A stretch of DNA of 13,968 bases from an uncultured Clostridia bacterium (GCA_947629875.1 CANRFK010000024.1:1-13968), one strand, 5' to 3'. Positions 1-8,108 are shown, numbered from the stretch's first letter. Made by a program: numbers and translations. The notes: generated from the letters alone by a model not told the origin.

Positions 1-991
1 CGTCCTCGTTGGCAGTGAGAAGTTTGCCGCCGTCGTAGAGGTCGACTTTCACGAAATCGCCGAGGGGCCCGTCCGCGATTGCCTGTTTTACGGAGTAGCT
101 CCTGTTCCAATATTCGTTCACCGAGAGGGTCAGGTAGTATTTGCCGCCCTCCTTTATCATGAAGGGTCCCTCGTTGGTGTAGTCCTCATCGAGCACGGTG
201 AGATCTGCCGCGTCCAAGGTGGGCGAGGATTTCTTGTTCATCGTGAGCTGCTTGGCGGTCGAATAGTCGGGCGTCATGTAATCTTTGAGCGCCATGCCCC
301 AGATGGAAGAACCTGCGGGGTTGTCGCGCACATCGCACACAAAATAGACGTAGAGCTTGCCGTCGTCATCCTGGAAGAGGCTCGCGTCGATGAGGTGCCG
401 CTGGTAGAGCGGGTGGTCGACGGGGAAGAGATCGGTATCCACCCAGCTGTCGGCGATGCTCACGTTGCGGCCGTCGGCATTGGTGCCCGTCCACTGCACG
501 AAGGGCCCCTGCGGCGCCTTCGCCACGGCAATGCCGAGGGAGAGCCTGTTTGCGGGCTTCTTATAGTTGCCCGCGGAATAGGCGAGAAGATAGAGCGTCT
601 CGCCCCCGATCTCCACGGGGAGCACTTCCGGCGCCCACAGATCGCGCAGGGACCAGCTCTCCTTCTCGGGATGGAAGGCGACGCCCGTGCACGTCCAATC
701 TACGAGATCCTCGCTGCGATAGGCGAGATACCCCGTGCTCTCGATGGCGTCGCTCGTGCCGTACAGCCAAAACACCGTCTTGCCGTTCTCCTCCACCGAA
801 ATGACGGAGGGATCGGGCATCTTTGTGACGAGATCGTTGCGGTAGAAGAGGTCGGCGTCATAGCCCTCGGTTGCGCTCTCGTTGGAGGCGTAATCGAGGT
901 CACCCGTGCCGGAGCCGCAGGCAATGAGCCCGCCCGCAAGCGTGACGGTGAGCATCCCCGCAAGGATCATGACCAATGTTTTCTTTTTCAT
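1..991 (-). CDS. GH43-family glycosidase lipoprotein (partial, 3' end cut off)
   Basis: 330 residues are visible; the C-terminus runs off the left edge. The protein starts with a lipoprotein signal (MKKKTLVMIL, lipobox LIAC, Cys25), so it should be anchored outside the membrane. The body has the GH43 five-bladed beta-propeller signature with its three acidic residues: D60 in MPDPSVI (general base), D202 in LIDASLFQDDDGK (pKa modulator) and E274 in TNEGPFMIKEGGKYY (general acid). Blade-type motifs such as YLAYRSEDLVDW and LWAPEVL also fit. GH43 enzymes remove arabinose, xylose or galactose from plant polysaccharides; the substrate cannot be read from the sequence. The start is fixed by AGGAGA seven nucleotides upstream of the ATG and by the signal peptide. 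It is the last visible gene of the operon, 21 nt after the second permease. A C-terminal accessory or carbohydrate-binding domain could lie beyond the window. Confidence 0.88.
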   Translation of the reverse strand, partial: MKKKTLVMILAGMLTVTLAGGLIACGSGTGDLDYASNESATEGYDADLFYRNDLVTKMPDPSVISVEENGKTVFWLYGTSDAIESTGYLAYRSEDLVDWTCTGVAFHPEKESWSLRDLWAPEVLPVEIGGETLYLLAYSAGNYKKPANRLSLGIAVAKAPQGPFVQWTGTNADGRNVSIADSWVDTDLFPVDHPLYQRHLIDASLFQDDDGKLYVYFVCDVRDNPAGSSIWGMALKDYMTPDYSTAKQLTMNKKSSPTLDAADLTVLDEDYTNEGPFMIKEGGKYYLTLSVNEYWNRSYSVKQAIADGPLGDFVKVDLYDGGKLLTANED

Positions 992-1012
992 AAATTTTCT
1001 CCTGAATTTCGG

Positions 1013-1903
1013 TTATAGTTTCATTCCGCTCGTTGCGATGCCCTGCACGAATGCCTTTTGGAAGCAGAGGTAGAGCACGATGAGCGGGATCATGGAGATC
1101 ACGCAACCCGCCATGACGGTGGCGTAGTCCTTGTCGTACAGCCCGACGAAATACATGAGAGAGATCTGCAAGGTGTACTTCTCGGGCGACCACAGATAGA
1201 TGAGGGGGCCGAAGTAATCGTTATACCCGCCCATGAATACGAGGATCCCCTGCGCAAACAGCGCCGGCAAACAGAGCGGCAACATAATGCGGAAGTAGAT
1301 GCCGAACAGCCCGAGCCCGTCCATCTTCGCCGCCTCAACGAGGGAGTCGGGAATGCCCATGATGAACTGCCGCAGGAAGAACACGCAGGTCGCCGTCCCG
1401 AACATCGTAGGGAGGATGAGCGGGACGTAGGTATCCGTGAGCATCAGTGAATCGTAGATGAGGTAGGCGGGCATCAGGGTGACGATGCCGGGGATCATCA
1501 TGCTCGCAAGAAGCACCGTAAACATGATCTTCTTGCAGGGGAAGCGCAGTTTTGCAAACGCAAATGCCGAGAGGCTGGATGTAAACAGGCAGACGATCGT
1601 CATGGGAATGACGGTCTTAAATGTGTTATAAAAGCCGAGAAGCACCGTGCTCACGCCCATCGCGCCGCCGCTCGCATCGCGGAGCAGCACGTTGGCATAG
1701 CCGTCGAGCGTGAACTCGCGCGGGATAAACGTGAACGGCACGCCGATCGCCTCGAGTTGCGTCTTGAAGGACGTAACAAAGATGACATAGAACGGGATGA
1801 GTATGAAGAGCGCCGCGGCGGTGAGCACGATATAGGCGACGATATTCCGCTTCATATACCTTCCGAAGCGGCGGAGACGAGATTTACTCTTATCAGAAGT
1901 CAT
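1013..1903 (-). CDS. Carbohydrate ABC transporter permease, MalG type (CUT1)
   Basis: 296-residue inner-membrane permease, close to the usual MalG length. About six hydrophobic segments are visible, at roughly residues 21-45, 97-118, 126-150, 160-180, 205-226 and 262-282. The cytoplasmic EAA loop that docks on the ATPase is at residues 190-215 (VEAAKMDGLGLFGIYFRIML). The C-terminus ends GIATSGMKL, similar to many MalG-type permeases (Q-G-hydrophobic-T-x-G-x-x-K). It pairs with the MalF-type permease just upstream to form the channel. Its ATG lies inside the upstream gene (11-nt overlap) and is preceded by AGAGGTGG, so translation is probably coupled. No ATP-binding subunit is encoded here. 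Sugar specificity is not readable from the permease. Confidence 0.93.
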   Translation of the reverse strand: MTSDKSKSRLRRFGRYMKRNIVAYIVLTAAALFILIPFYVIFVTSFKTQLEAIGVPFTFIPREFTLDGYANVLLRDASGGAMGVSTVLLGFYNTFKTVIPMTIVCLFTSSLSAFAFAKLRFPCKKIMFTVLLASMMIPGIVTLMPAYLIYDSLMLTDTYVPLILPTMFGTATCVFFLRQFIMGIPDSLVEAAKMDGLGLFGIYFRIMLPLCLPALFAQGILVFMGGYNDYFGPLIYLWSPEKYTLQISLMYFVGLYDKDYATVMAGCVISMIPLIVLYLCFQKAFVQGIATSGMKL

Positions 1904-2795
1904 AATTCACCCACCTCTTTGCCGAAAGATAGTTGATGAGCGTCGCCACGCCGATGATGATCGCAATGAGAATGGCCATCGCGCAGGCATATCCCATGCC
2001 CATCTGCGTATTGTAACGGTACGCCATCTGCCATAGGAAGAACACCATCGTGAGGCCCGAATCGCTCGGTCCGCCCGAGTTGCCGAGCATGATCTGATAG
2101 CGCACGAAATCCTGCATGTATCCGATCGTGCCCGTCACGACGAGGAAGAACATCGTCGGGCTCACGGCGGGGACGGTGATGGTAAAGAACTGCTTGATGC
2201 CGCTCGCCCCGTCGATCTGCGCCGCCTCGTAGTACGATTCGCTCACGTTGTTGAGCGCCGCCGAAAACAGGATGACGCCGAGGCTGATGCCGCTCCACAC
2301 GCAGGTGAGCAACATCGACCATCGCACAAAGCGGCTGTCCGAGATCCATCCGACCTTGTCGATCCCCAATCCCATGAGTATTTGGTTGAGAATGCCGAAC
2401 TCCTCCTCGTAGATCCACTTCCACATCGTCGTGACCGCAACGACGGAACAGACATAGGGAATGAACAGGACGACGCGATAGAACTTTGACCCCCGCAGTT
2501 TTTTATGCAGAAAAACAGAGAGCACGAGCGCGATCGCAAGGGAGATGGGCAGGGCGAGCAGCTCGATGAGCGAATTGAGCAGCGAGAGCCAAAACCTGCC
2601 CGCATATTCCCCGAAGAGGAGGTTTGAATAATTGCTGAATCCCGTCCATGAGGCGTCCTCGAAACTGAACCCCCGTATGTTCATGAACGACATACCGAAC
2701 GCCATGAAGATGGGGATGATCCCGAAGATCAGAAACCCCAGAACGGGGATCCCCGCGAACAGGAATCCGAGCAGTTTTTCCTTTCTGTTATTCAT
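1893..2795 (-). CDS. Carbohydrate ABC transporter permease, MalF type (CUT1)
   Basis: 300-residue inner-membrane permease of the short (UgpA/LacF-like) MalF class, which lacks the long periplasmic loop of E. coli MalF. Hydrophobic segments lie at roughly residues 9-38, 72-96, 107-124, 158-178, 208-222 and 267-290. The EAA loop is at residues 190-213 (YYEAAQIDGASGIKQFF). The C-terminal GGPSDSGLTMVFFLW motif is typical of this family. The start follows a GGGGAGG ribosome binding site, 15 nt after the stop of the binding protein. It forms a heterodimer with the downstream MalG-type permease and receives substrate from the lipoprotein encoded upstream. Confidence 0.93.
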   Translation of the reverse strand: MNNRKEKLLGFLFAGIPVLGFLIFGIIPIFMAFGMSFMNIRGFSFEDASWTGFSNYSNLLFGEYAGRFWLSLLNSLIELLALPISLAIALVLSVFLHKKLRGSKFYRVVLFIPYVCSVVAVTTMWKWIYEEEFGILNQILMGLGIDKVGWISDSRFVRWSMLLTCVWSGISLGVILFSAALNNVSESYYEAAQIDGASGIKQFFTITVPAVSPTMFFLVVTGTIGYMQDFVRYQIMLGNSGGPSDSGLTMVFFLWQMAYRYNTQMGMGYACAMAILIAIIIGVATLINYLSAKRWVNYDF

Positions 2796-2810
2796 GCTCC
2801 CTCCCCTTCA

Positions 2811-4442
2811 TTACTTGAAGTTGGAATACTTGTACCCTTCGAGGACCTTGTTCGTTCTGTTTGTAACGACGTTGAAGAAGTCTGTGAGATTGTTCCTGCC
2901 GTTGCGGACCTCGTCGTTGAGGTAGTCCGCCCACTGGTCGATCCACAGTTTATCGGAGAGATAGTTCCAGTCCCCCGCGCGCTCGAATGCCGCCGCCCGC
3001 GTGAAGATGATGGAGTTCTTGGGCATCTTGTCGCTCTGCAAGAACACTTCCGTCTGGCTCACCGACTTTTGGTTGGGGATGTTGAACCCGCTCTCCGCCT
3101 GTTTTGCCTGCCCTTCGGGCCCGGACATATATTCAATGAACTTGAACGCCTCGTCCTGATGGCGGCTACGCTTTGCGATGACGAAGCCGACCGAGCCGGA
3201 GTGCCCCGCCTCCACGCCGCCCTTGGCAACGGGCAACGGCGCGCAGTCGAAGTTGAGCCCCTTCACCTTGCGGTAGACGGGAACTGTCCATCTGCCGTCC
3301 ACCATCGTGGCGACCTGCCCCGTGGTGAAGTAGCTCTCCTTGCCCACCGTGTTGAGGGTGTTGGGGCTGGGTGTGATGGCGAGACCCATCGTGCCCTTGC
3401 CGTCGATATCCGTCGTCTTGGGCTGCGAGAGCTGGACAAACTTCGTGAACGCCTCGAGCATGGTGGGCACCTCCGTGCCGCCCGAGGACGCATCCGTCGA
3501 AAAGGCGCCGTCCTTGCAGTAGTACTTCGTCGTATCGCCGAGGGAGAACGTCCACTTGTTCGCGGTGTTGTCGTACTTGATGCAGTCGCCGTTCACCGAC
3601 CAGCCGTAGGAGAACCACCATTCGGTGAAGTACCCGTACTTGGAGGGGCTCTTGGAGTTATAGCTCTGCGTGAAGATCTTAAAGAGGTTTTCGCTCTCCT
3701 CCCACGTCATGGCGATGCGGTTGTTGAAGAGCATCTCTTCCCCGGCAGAAGGCACGCTCCACGAGGAGGTATTGTCGATCCCCTCGCGCCAGAAGCCGCG
3801 CTTCATCTGATCCACCGTGAAGTGGGTGCCGTGCTCGGTGTTGTAGGCGGTGACGTATTCCTCCGTCACGTCCTCCTTGTCCACCGAAACGATGGAGACG
3901 CCGAGCTGCTCGAAGAAGCCCACATTATAGTAAAGCACGGTCGGGCCGATATCCTTGGGCAATGCCCAGAGGGGAGAATCCGCATTCGAGAGCCCCGTTT
4001 CCACATCGTAACGGTAGCGCATGATGCCGCTCTCCCACATATCGGATAGGTCGATGACCGTGCTGTTTTTCACATAATTGTCGAGCGGAACGATATAGTT
4101 GTTGATCGCCCACGACTTGCAGACATCGTCGCCGACGTAGACGACGTCGGGGCAACGGTTGCCCGCGAGCACCTGTTCGACGGATTCGTAATAGCTCGTC
4201 CCGGGCTTGGTGACGTAGTCGACGTAGATCTCGCCCTCGTGCGCCTTGTTGAAGGTATTCACAAGATTGCGGAAAATGGCGATCTCGTCCTCTTCGCCAT
4301 AGCCCCAGAAGGTGATCTCCGTCGCGCCTGCCCGGCTGACGCCGTTGTCATCCGTCCTGCCTCCACATGCGGCCATGCCGCACGCAAACACGCCGCAGAG
4401 CGCCAACGATACCAGTGTTTTGATCGCTTTGGTTGTTTTCAT
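2811..4442 (-). CDS. Sugar ABC transporter substrate-binding lipoprotein
   Basis: 543-residue extracellular solute-binding protein of the CUT1 type (SBP_bac_1 fold). An N-terminal signal (MKTTKAIKTLVSLALCGVFA) ends in lipobox GMAAC with Cys26. The mature N-terminus has the family pattern EITFWGYGEEDE followed by FRNLVNTFNKAHEG. The C-terminal lobe carries MVDGRWTV, then GHSGSVGFVIAKRSRHQDEAFKFIEYMSGPEGQ, the conserved stretch of the family. The ATG at 4442 is chosen over upstream in-frame starts because AAGGGG sits at the right distance and the signal peptide begins there. At 543 residues it is about 100 longer than ordinary monosaccharide or disaccharide binders, which may mean an oligosaccharide ligand. 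It lies between the kinase (19-nt gap) and the permeases (15-nt gap). Confidence 0.93.
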   Translation of the reverse strand: MKTTKAIKTLVSLALCGVFACGMAACGGRTDDNGVSRAGATEITFWGYGEEDEIAIFRNLVNTFNKAHEGEIYVDYVTKPGTSYYESVEQVLAGNRCPDVVYVGDDVCKSWAINNYIVPLDNYVKNSTVIDLSDMWESGIMRYRYDVETGLSNADSPLWALPKDIGPTVLYYNVGFFEQLGVSIVSVDKEDVTEEYVTAYNTEHGTHFTVDQMKRGFWREGIDNTSSWSVPSAGEEMLFNNRIAMTWEESENLFKIFTQSYNSKSPSKYGYFTEWWFSYGWSVNGDCIKYDNTANKWTFSLGDTTKYYCKDGAFSTDASSGGTEVPTMLEAFTKFVQLSQPKTTDIDGKGTMGLAITPSPNTLNTVGKESYFTTGQVATMVDGRWTVPVYRKVKGLNFDCAPLPVAKGGVEAGHSGSVGFVIAKRSRHQDEAFKFIEYMSGPEGQAKQAESGFNIPNQKSVSQTEVFLQSDKMPKNSIIFTRAAAFERAGDWNYLSDKLWIDQWADYLNDEVRNGRNNLTDFFNVVTNRTNKVLEGYKYSNFK

Positions 4443-4461
4443 CTTTTTCCCCTTTTTTGAT

Positions 4462-5358
4462 TTATTCCATTTCATGCTTGCCATAGTGATAGGCGCCCAG
4501 AAGCACCTGTTTGCCGCTCGCGTCGGCGAAATGCGGCCGTACGCGCGTGCAGCGGGAGAATTGCTCCTCCATGAGGTCCCATGCGTGGCAGACACTGCCG
4601 CCGAACACGAAACACGCGGGGTCGAGCACCGCCCGCACCGCCTCTGCGGCCTGTCCGAGCGCGCTTCCCGCCTCGGAGAAGAGCTGCCGTGCGAGCGCGT
4701 CGCCCGCCCGTGCCGCCGCCTCGATCCCTGCGCATCCGAGGGCGTTCCCCGTCCGCGCAAGATACCTGCGTTCGATGCCGCTGCCCGAGGCGTACAGTTC
4801 GAGGCAATCCCTTCCGCCGCAGCCGCACAAAAGTTCTTCGCCCGCGACGGGGATATGCCCGAAGTTTGCGGCATTTCCCGCACCCGTATACTCTTTTCCG
4901 CCCAAAACGGCGCCGCCGCCGATGCCCGTACTCAGACTGAAATAGACGAGGGACGGGCAGGCCTCATAGCCGCTGTGATAGACCCCGAGCGCGCCCGCGT
5001 CGCAGTCGTTGATGAGCGAAAAGGGAAGTCCGAGTTCACGGGAGAGCAGGTCGCAAACAGGAACGTTCTTCCACCCCATCGTCACGATGTCGAGTAGGAT
5101 CCCGCCGCGTGCATCGAGCGGGCCGGGCGCGGCCACGATGCCTCTTCCCGCACGGCGCCATTCCCCGTATCTCCGTACATGCACGCCGATCTCGCGCACA
5201 AGCCTTTCGGCGCCCAGCTCGGCGTGCGTGGGGAATTTGTCGTAGAACAACTCCCCTCCATCCGCGCCGTAAAAGGCGAGCGCCGTCTTTGTACCGCCGA
5301 TATCGACGCACAGGCTCAGTGCGTCATTGCGCGGCGATGAGTTCGCTTGTCGTGCCAT
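4462..5358 (-). CDS. ROK-family sugar kinase (atypical substrate motif)
   Basis: 298 residues if started at ATG 5358. The ROK signature elements are in order: phosphate-binding DIGGTKTALAFYG (D19-G31), the catalytic Asp motif INDCDAGALG (D118), second phosphate loop STGIGGGAVLGG (143-154), and the zinc site with H168, C178, C180 and C185 (CGCGGRDC). The product should phosphorylate a hexose or hexose derivative with ATP in the cytoplasm. Two things are odd. The usual E-x-G-H, whose Glu contacts the sugar, reads N-F-G-H (N165), and the zinc loop has Asp where Gly is usual (D184). These changes point to an unusual substrate or reduced activity. The start is uncertain: there is no clear Shine-Dalgarno sequence and the gene overlaps the GatZ-like gene by 35 nt, suggesting translational coupling. 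No later in-frame ATG precedes the DIGG motif. Confidence 0.85.
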   Translation of the reverse strand: MARQANSSPRNDALSLCVDIGGTKTALAFYGADGGELFYDKFPTHAELGAERLVREIGVHVRRYGEWRRAGRGIVAAPGPLDARGGILLDIVTMGWKNVPVCDLLSRELGLPFSLINDCDAGALGVYHSGYEACPSLVYFSLSTGIGGGAVLGGKEYTGAGNAANFGHIPVAGEELLCGCGGRDCLELYASGSGIERRYLARTGNALGCAGIEAAARAGDALARQLFSEAGSALGQAAEAVRAVLDPACFVFGGSVCHAWDLMEEQFSRCTRVRPHFADASGKQVLLGAYHYGKHEME

Positions 5359-6544
5359 ACAGCCCGAACCCGCAGATATAGCGGTCGATGGAGTCCTTGA
5401 TCTTCTTGATGACATAGCCGACGGGGTCGAGCCCGAGCGCCTTCATGTTCGCGTTGAGCCGCGCAACGGCCTCCTTCACCTCCGCATCCTCAAGGGTGTA
5501 GTGCCCGCACATCTTGGTGATGAGCGCCACATCCTCCGCATCCGCCATGATGCTCTCCACGCTCGCCTTGCCCTTGTCGCCGACCATCCACTTGCGCCAG
5601 CGTTCGCCCTGTACGGCGTGCCGCGCGAGCACATCCTTGATATGGCTCTGCCTCGCGGGTTCGACGAACTTTTCCTCGACCGCCGCGAGTTCCAAAAGCG
5701 ACTGCGTCTCCACGAGCCCAAACTCGGGGGCGACGTTCATCGCCGCGAGCCCGATGACAGGGTGCTCGAGCAGGATGGCATTGGAGAGATAGTCCCCGTT
5801 GTGCTCCTTGAGCCCCGTGCCGTACTTCTCCGTGATGCGGCTGAGCGTCGTCGCCGTGGGCGTATCGTAGTGGCCCACGTTGGAGGTGAGGCGGGTGAGC
5901 GTGCCCGTCTGCCCGACGACGAAGAGCGGCATGGGCAGTCCCTTTGCCGTGAGCGAATCCTTGAGTTTTTTGATGAAATCTTCAAACGCGGCGGGGTCGA
6001 TGAGTCCGCCCATCCCGAGCGCCTTTCTCCTCGCCTCGATCTTTTCGATGAGAGCAAGCGTGCGTTCGAGCACCGTGGAGAGCGGAACGACGCCGCTTAC
6101 ATGCGGATCCTTGGTGGGGTCGATGTGCAAAAGGTCGAAGCCCGCGTCCATATCGTCGAAATACGATTGCAGGCCGATCTCCATCGCCTCCTCCACTGGA
6201 AGTTTGGCGGCACGCTCGGCATCTCTCTGCCACGGGCCGCCGTGGTCGCGGCAGAAATAGCACAGTCCGTGGAAGCCGATCTCCTCGGCGATGGCGTCCG
6301 TGACCTCGACAAACCGTTTTTGGTCGAAGCCACAGACATAGCCGCCGCCGAATCGATCGCTATCCACCTGGTTACGGCTTGCGATGAGAATGAGGGGGAA
6401 GTCCTTCTCCTTCGCAAGCTCGAGCGCGGCCCTCAACAGATTGCGGGACATCGGCCCGATGCCGATGTGTGTAAATTTCCTGCCTTTTTCATGCAGTTTA
6501 CGCGACGCAGCCATCATCTGCGTCATAGTGATCGCATTCTTCAT
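5324..6544 (-). CDS. GatZ/KbaZ-family protein (D-tagatose-bisphosphate aldolase non-catalytic subunit-like; possible sugar 4-epimerase)
   Basis: 406 residues, slightly shorter than E. coli GatZ/KbaZ (about 420). Family-type motifs on a TIM-barrel pattern are LILIASRNQVD (51-61, cf. the SNQVNQFGG motif), FGGGYVCGFDQKRF, FCRDHGGPWQ (97-106, cf. GGDHLGPN) and LLHIDPTKDPH (138-148). Family members act as chaperone-like partners of GatY/KbaY aldolases, but some lone members have been shown to be metal-dependent 4-epimerases of tagatose, tagaturonate or fructose 6-phosphate. No GatY-like gene is present in the window, so an epimerase role in the isomerase-kinase pathway is the better inference. The start is fixed by AGGAGG seven nt upstream, and its ATGA overlaps the isomerase stop by 4 nt. 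Assignment to the family is firm; the reaction is not. Confidence 0.78.
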   Translation of the reverse strand: MKNAITMTQMMAASRKLHEKGRKFTHIGIGPMSRNLLRAALELAKEKDFPLILIASRNQVDSDRFGGGYVCGFDQKRFVEVTDAIAEEIGFHGLCYFCRDHGGPWQRDAERAAKLPVEEAMEIGLQSYFDDMDAGFDLLHIDPTKDPHVSGVVPLSTVLERTLALIEKIEARRKALGMGGLIDPAAFEDFIKKLKDSLTAKGLPMPLFVVGQTGTLTRLTSNVGHYDTPTATTLSRITEKYGTGLKEHNGDYLSNAILLEHPVIGLAAMNVAPEFGLVETQSLLELAAVEEKFVEPARQSHIKDVLARHAVQGERWRKWMVGDKGKASVESIMADAEDVALITKMCGHYTLEDAEVKEAVARLNANMKALGLDPVGYVIKKIKDSIDRYICGFGLYGTTSELIAAQ

Positions 6545-7980
6545 TGTTGATCCTCCTTATCTTGCAAATAATTTGCGTACGGGATCTCGCGCAGAGGCTT
6601 GATCCCCAGCCACTTGTTGAGTTCGGCAACTTCCTCCGACCAATCTCCCCACGCGACGGGATAGTGATGCTCGAACCCGCCCGAGAGAATGGTGTTGGCA
6701 AAATCGACGGCCTTCACGGGTCTGCCGTTGAGGGCGAGACCGTTCATCCAGCCGCGGCAGCCGCAGTTGCTGTCCTTGCCGTTGCCCATAAAGGTGCCCG
6801 TGAGGTTCAGATAGCACTCCATGTCGCCGCCGAAGCGGAACACGCTCGCCTTGCCGGGGTCGAATACCATGTCCCGCGCGACGCCCGTGCCGCAGATCTT
6901 CCCGGGCTCGTGCGCCATGCCGCTGTAATTTTCGCCAAGATAATATCCGTTCTTACGGCAGAACTGCTTGCTCGAGGGTCCGCAGTGCCAGAGCATGATG
7001 CTCTCGTCCGTCTCGTCAAATGCGGTAAAGTCCATGAGCGTCGTGCTTTCCCCGCACATATCCTGCAACGCGAGCATACTGATCGCGCTCATGAGGTCGC
7101 CCTCGCACGCGGCCACGATCTTGTCGTCGTTGAGCATACCGATCGCCGAGCAGACGGAATATTTGTAGTCGTCCTGAAACTTGGGCCAGCAGGAGATGGC
7201 GAGCGCATCGTAACCGTGCTCCTCCGCGAGCCGCTTATAGGCGAGATAAATTTTAATGCTGAACGTGCGAAGTTTCGCCGCTGTGGGCGTCGTCTTGATG
7301 CCCTCCCTGTCGAGCTCGTCGAGATAAGGCTTCACGTCGGCGTCCGTCACCTTGTCGGCGAGGCGGATAATCTCGTCGTACTCATGCAGACGGTTGATAT
7401 AGATGCCGTCAAGCTTGGAGAGCGCCTTGCGCTCGTCGAAGTAGAGGTCGTTGAAGCCGGGGGCAAAGCCGCCCACAAGGGCGACGCGGGCGCTCTTCAG
7501 CCGCTTGATCGCCCCGAGCGCCCGCACGGTGACGGAGAGGCGGCGGCGGAAGGTCTCGTCGTCCGCAAAGCCGTAGAACCACTTCGCCTTGATGCCGAAA
7601 TCGCGCAAATAGCGCGTGTTGATGCCCTGATACATATTGTTTGAGCAGAAGGAATTGAACATTGTCGGTCCCTTCCGCGTCTCGGGGATGGACCAGATGC
7701 CGACCGCCGCACCCTTAATCTTATAGAATATGGGCGCGAGGAACCCCGCCGAGTATGAGACGTTCACAAGGAGCAGAAAATCGATCTTCTCCTCCTCGAG
7801 ATAGGCGACCGCCTTTTTCGCGTCCTCCTCCGTGATCACCTGCAAAGGATAGGAAACAAGATCGAACCCGATCTCCTCCGCATTGCGCTGCATTTGTCCG
7901 ACGAGCGTCGCGTAGACCTCTTCCTTGGGTCCCGGGAAGCTCAACTGTGATGTGCCTGCCATTCCGATTTTGATTTTCAT
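6541..7980 (-). CDS. L-fucose/L-arabinose isomerase-family protein
   Basis: 479 residues; first gene of the operon. The N-terminal half has the Rossmann-like domains of the fucose/arabinose isomerase superfamily (LVGQMQRNAEEIG, FLLLVNVSYSAG, ARVALVGGFAPGFND). In the C-terminal half, ACEGDLMSAISMLAL carries E293 and TLMDFTAFDE carries D317. The 24-residue spacing equals that of the metal-binding Glu/Asp pair of L-fucose isomerase. H438 or H439 (GGFEHHYPVAWGDW) is the likely third ligand. The expected reaction is Mn-dependent aldose-ketose isomerisation, for example arabinose to ribulose, fucose to fuculose, or galactose to tagatose. The ATG at 7980 is preceded by AAAGGAG with a 6-nt spacer; an upstream in-frame extension to 8163 is rejected because it starts in the promoter -35 box. 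The exact sugar is unknown. Confidence 0.82.
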   Translation of the reverse strand: MKIKIGMAGTSQLSFPGPKEEVYATLVGQMQRNAEEIGFDLVSYPLQVITEEDAKKAVAYLEEEKIDFLLLVNVSYSAGFLAPIFYKIKGAAVGIWSIPETRKGPTMFNSFCSNNMYQGINTRYLRDFGIKAKWFYGFADDETFRRRLSVTVRALGAIKRLKSARVALVGGFAPGFNDLYFDERKALSKLDGIYINRLHEYDEIIRLADKVTDADVKPYLDELDREGIKTTPTAAKLRTFSIKIYLAYKRLAEEHGYDALAISCWPKFQDDYKYSVCSAIGMLNDDKIVAACEGDLMSAISMLALQDMCGESTTLMDFTAFDETDESIMLWHCGPSSKQFCRKNGYYLGENYSGMAHEPGKICGTGVARDMVFDPGKASVFRFGGDMECYLNLTGTFMGNGKDSNCGCRGWMNGLALNGRPVKAVDFANTILSGGFEHHYPVAWGDWSEEVAELNKWLGIKPLREIPYANYLQDKEDQQ

Positions 7981-8017
7981 GATATTCTCCTTTCCATTCC
8001 TTCGCGCGTGCGCCATA

Positions 8018-8036
8018 TTTATCAATTTTTGATAAA
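8018..8036. promoter_or_regulatory. 19-bp palindromic operator-like site in the sugar operon leader
   Basis: TTTATCAATTTTTGATAAA is a perfect inverted repeat (8-bp arms, 3-nt centre). It sits in the 5' untranslated region, 38 nt upstream of the isomerase ATG and about 90 nt downstream of the predicted start of transcription. A near-identical site (17 of 19 positions) occurs at 10011-10029 upstream of the DUF4886 lipoprotein gene, which supports a regulatory role. A ROK or LacI-type repressor is the likely binder; which protein binds is inferred, not shown. Confidence 0.65.
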
Positions 8037-8075
8037 ACTCTCTAAAAATATATGAGCTAACGCCCATTTCGCACA

Positions 8076-8108
8076 TGACGGAAAAAACCCTTCGGCGCTG
8101 TTCCGTCA
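8076..8108 (-). promoter_or_regulatory. Stem-loop in the 5' leader of the sugar operon
   Basis: TGACGGAA (8076-8083) and TTCCGTCA (8101-8108) form a perfect 8-bp stem with a 17-nt loop, starting about 20 nt into the predicted transcript. On the transcript strand there is a run of six T (8084-8089) inside the loop side, not after the stem, so it is not a standard terminator. It could stabilise the mRNA 5' end or be part of a regulatory leader. Confidence 0.45.

Noticed and set aside
5327..6550. Long plus-strand ORF of 407 codons opposite the GatZ-like gene (also 6544-7644, 3069-4049, 4312-5097 plus and 9411-10556 minus)
   Set aside because: These are antisense shadows of well-supported genes in GC-rich DNA. 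They lack ribosome binding sites and known motifs and have arginine/histidine-rich, low-complexity composition.
5324..7980. Sulfoquinovose degradation pathway (some use isomerases of this superfamily)
   Set aside because: No sulfoquinovosidase (GH31), sulfo-transaldolase or transketolase, or sulfonate-handling gene is visible; GH43 points to plant-type glycans.
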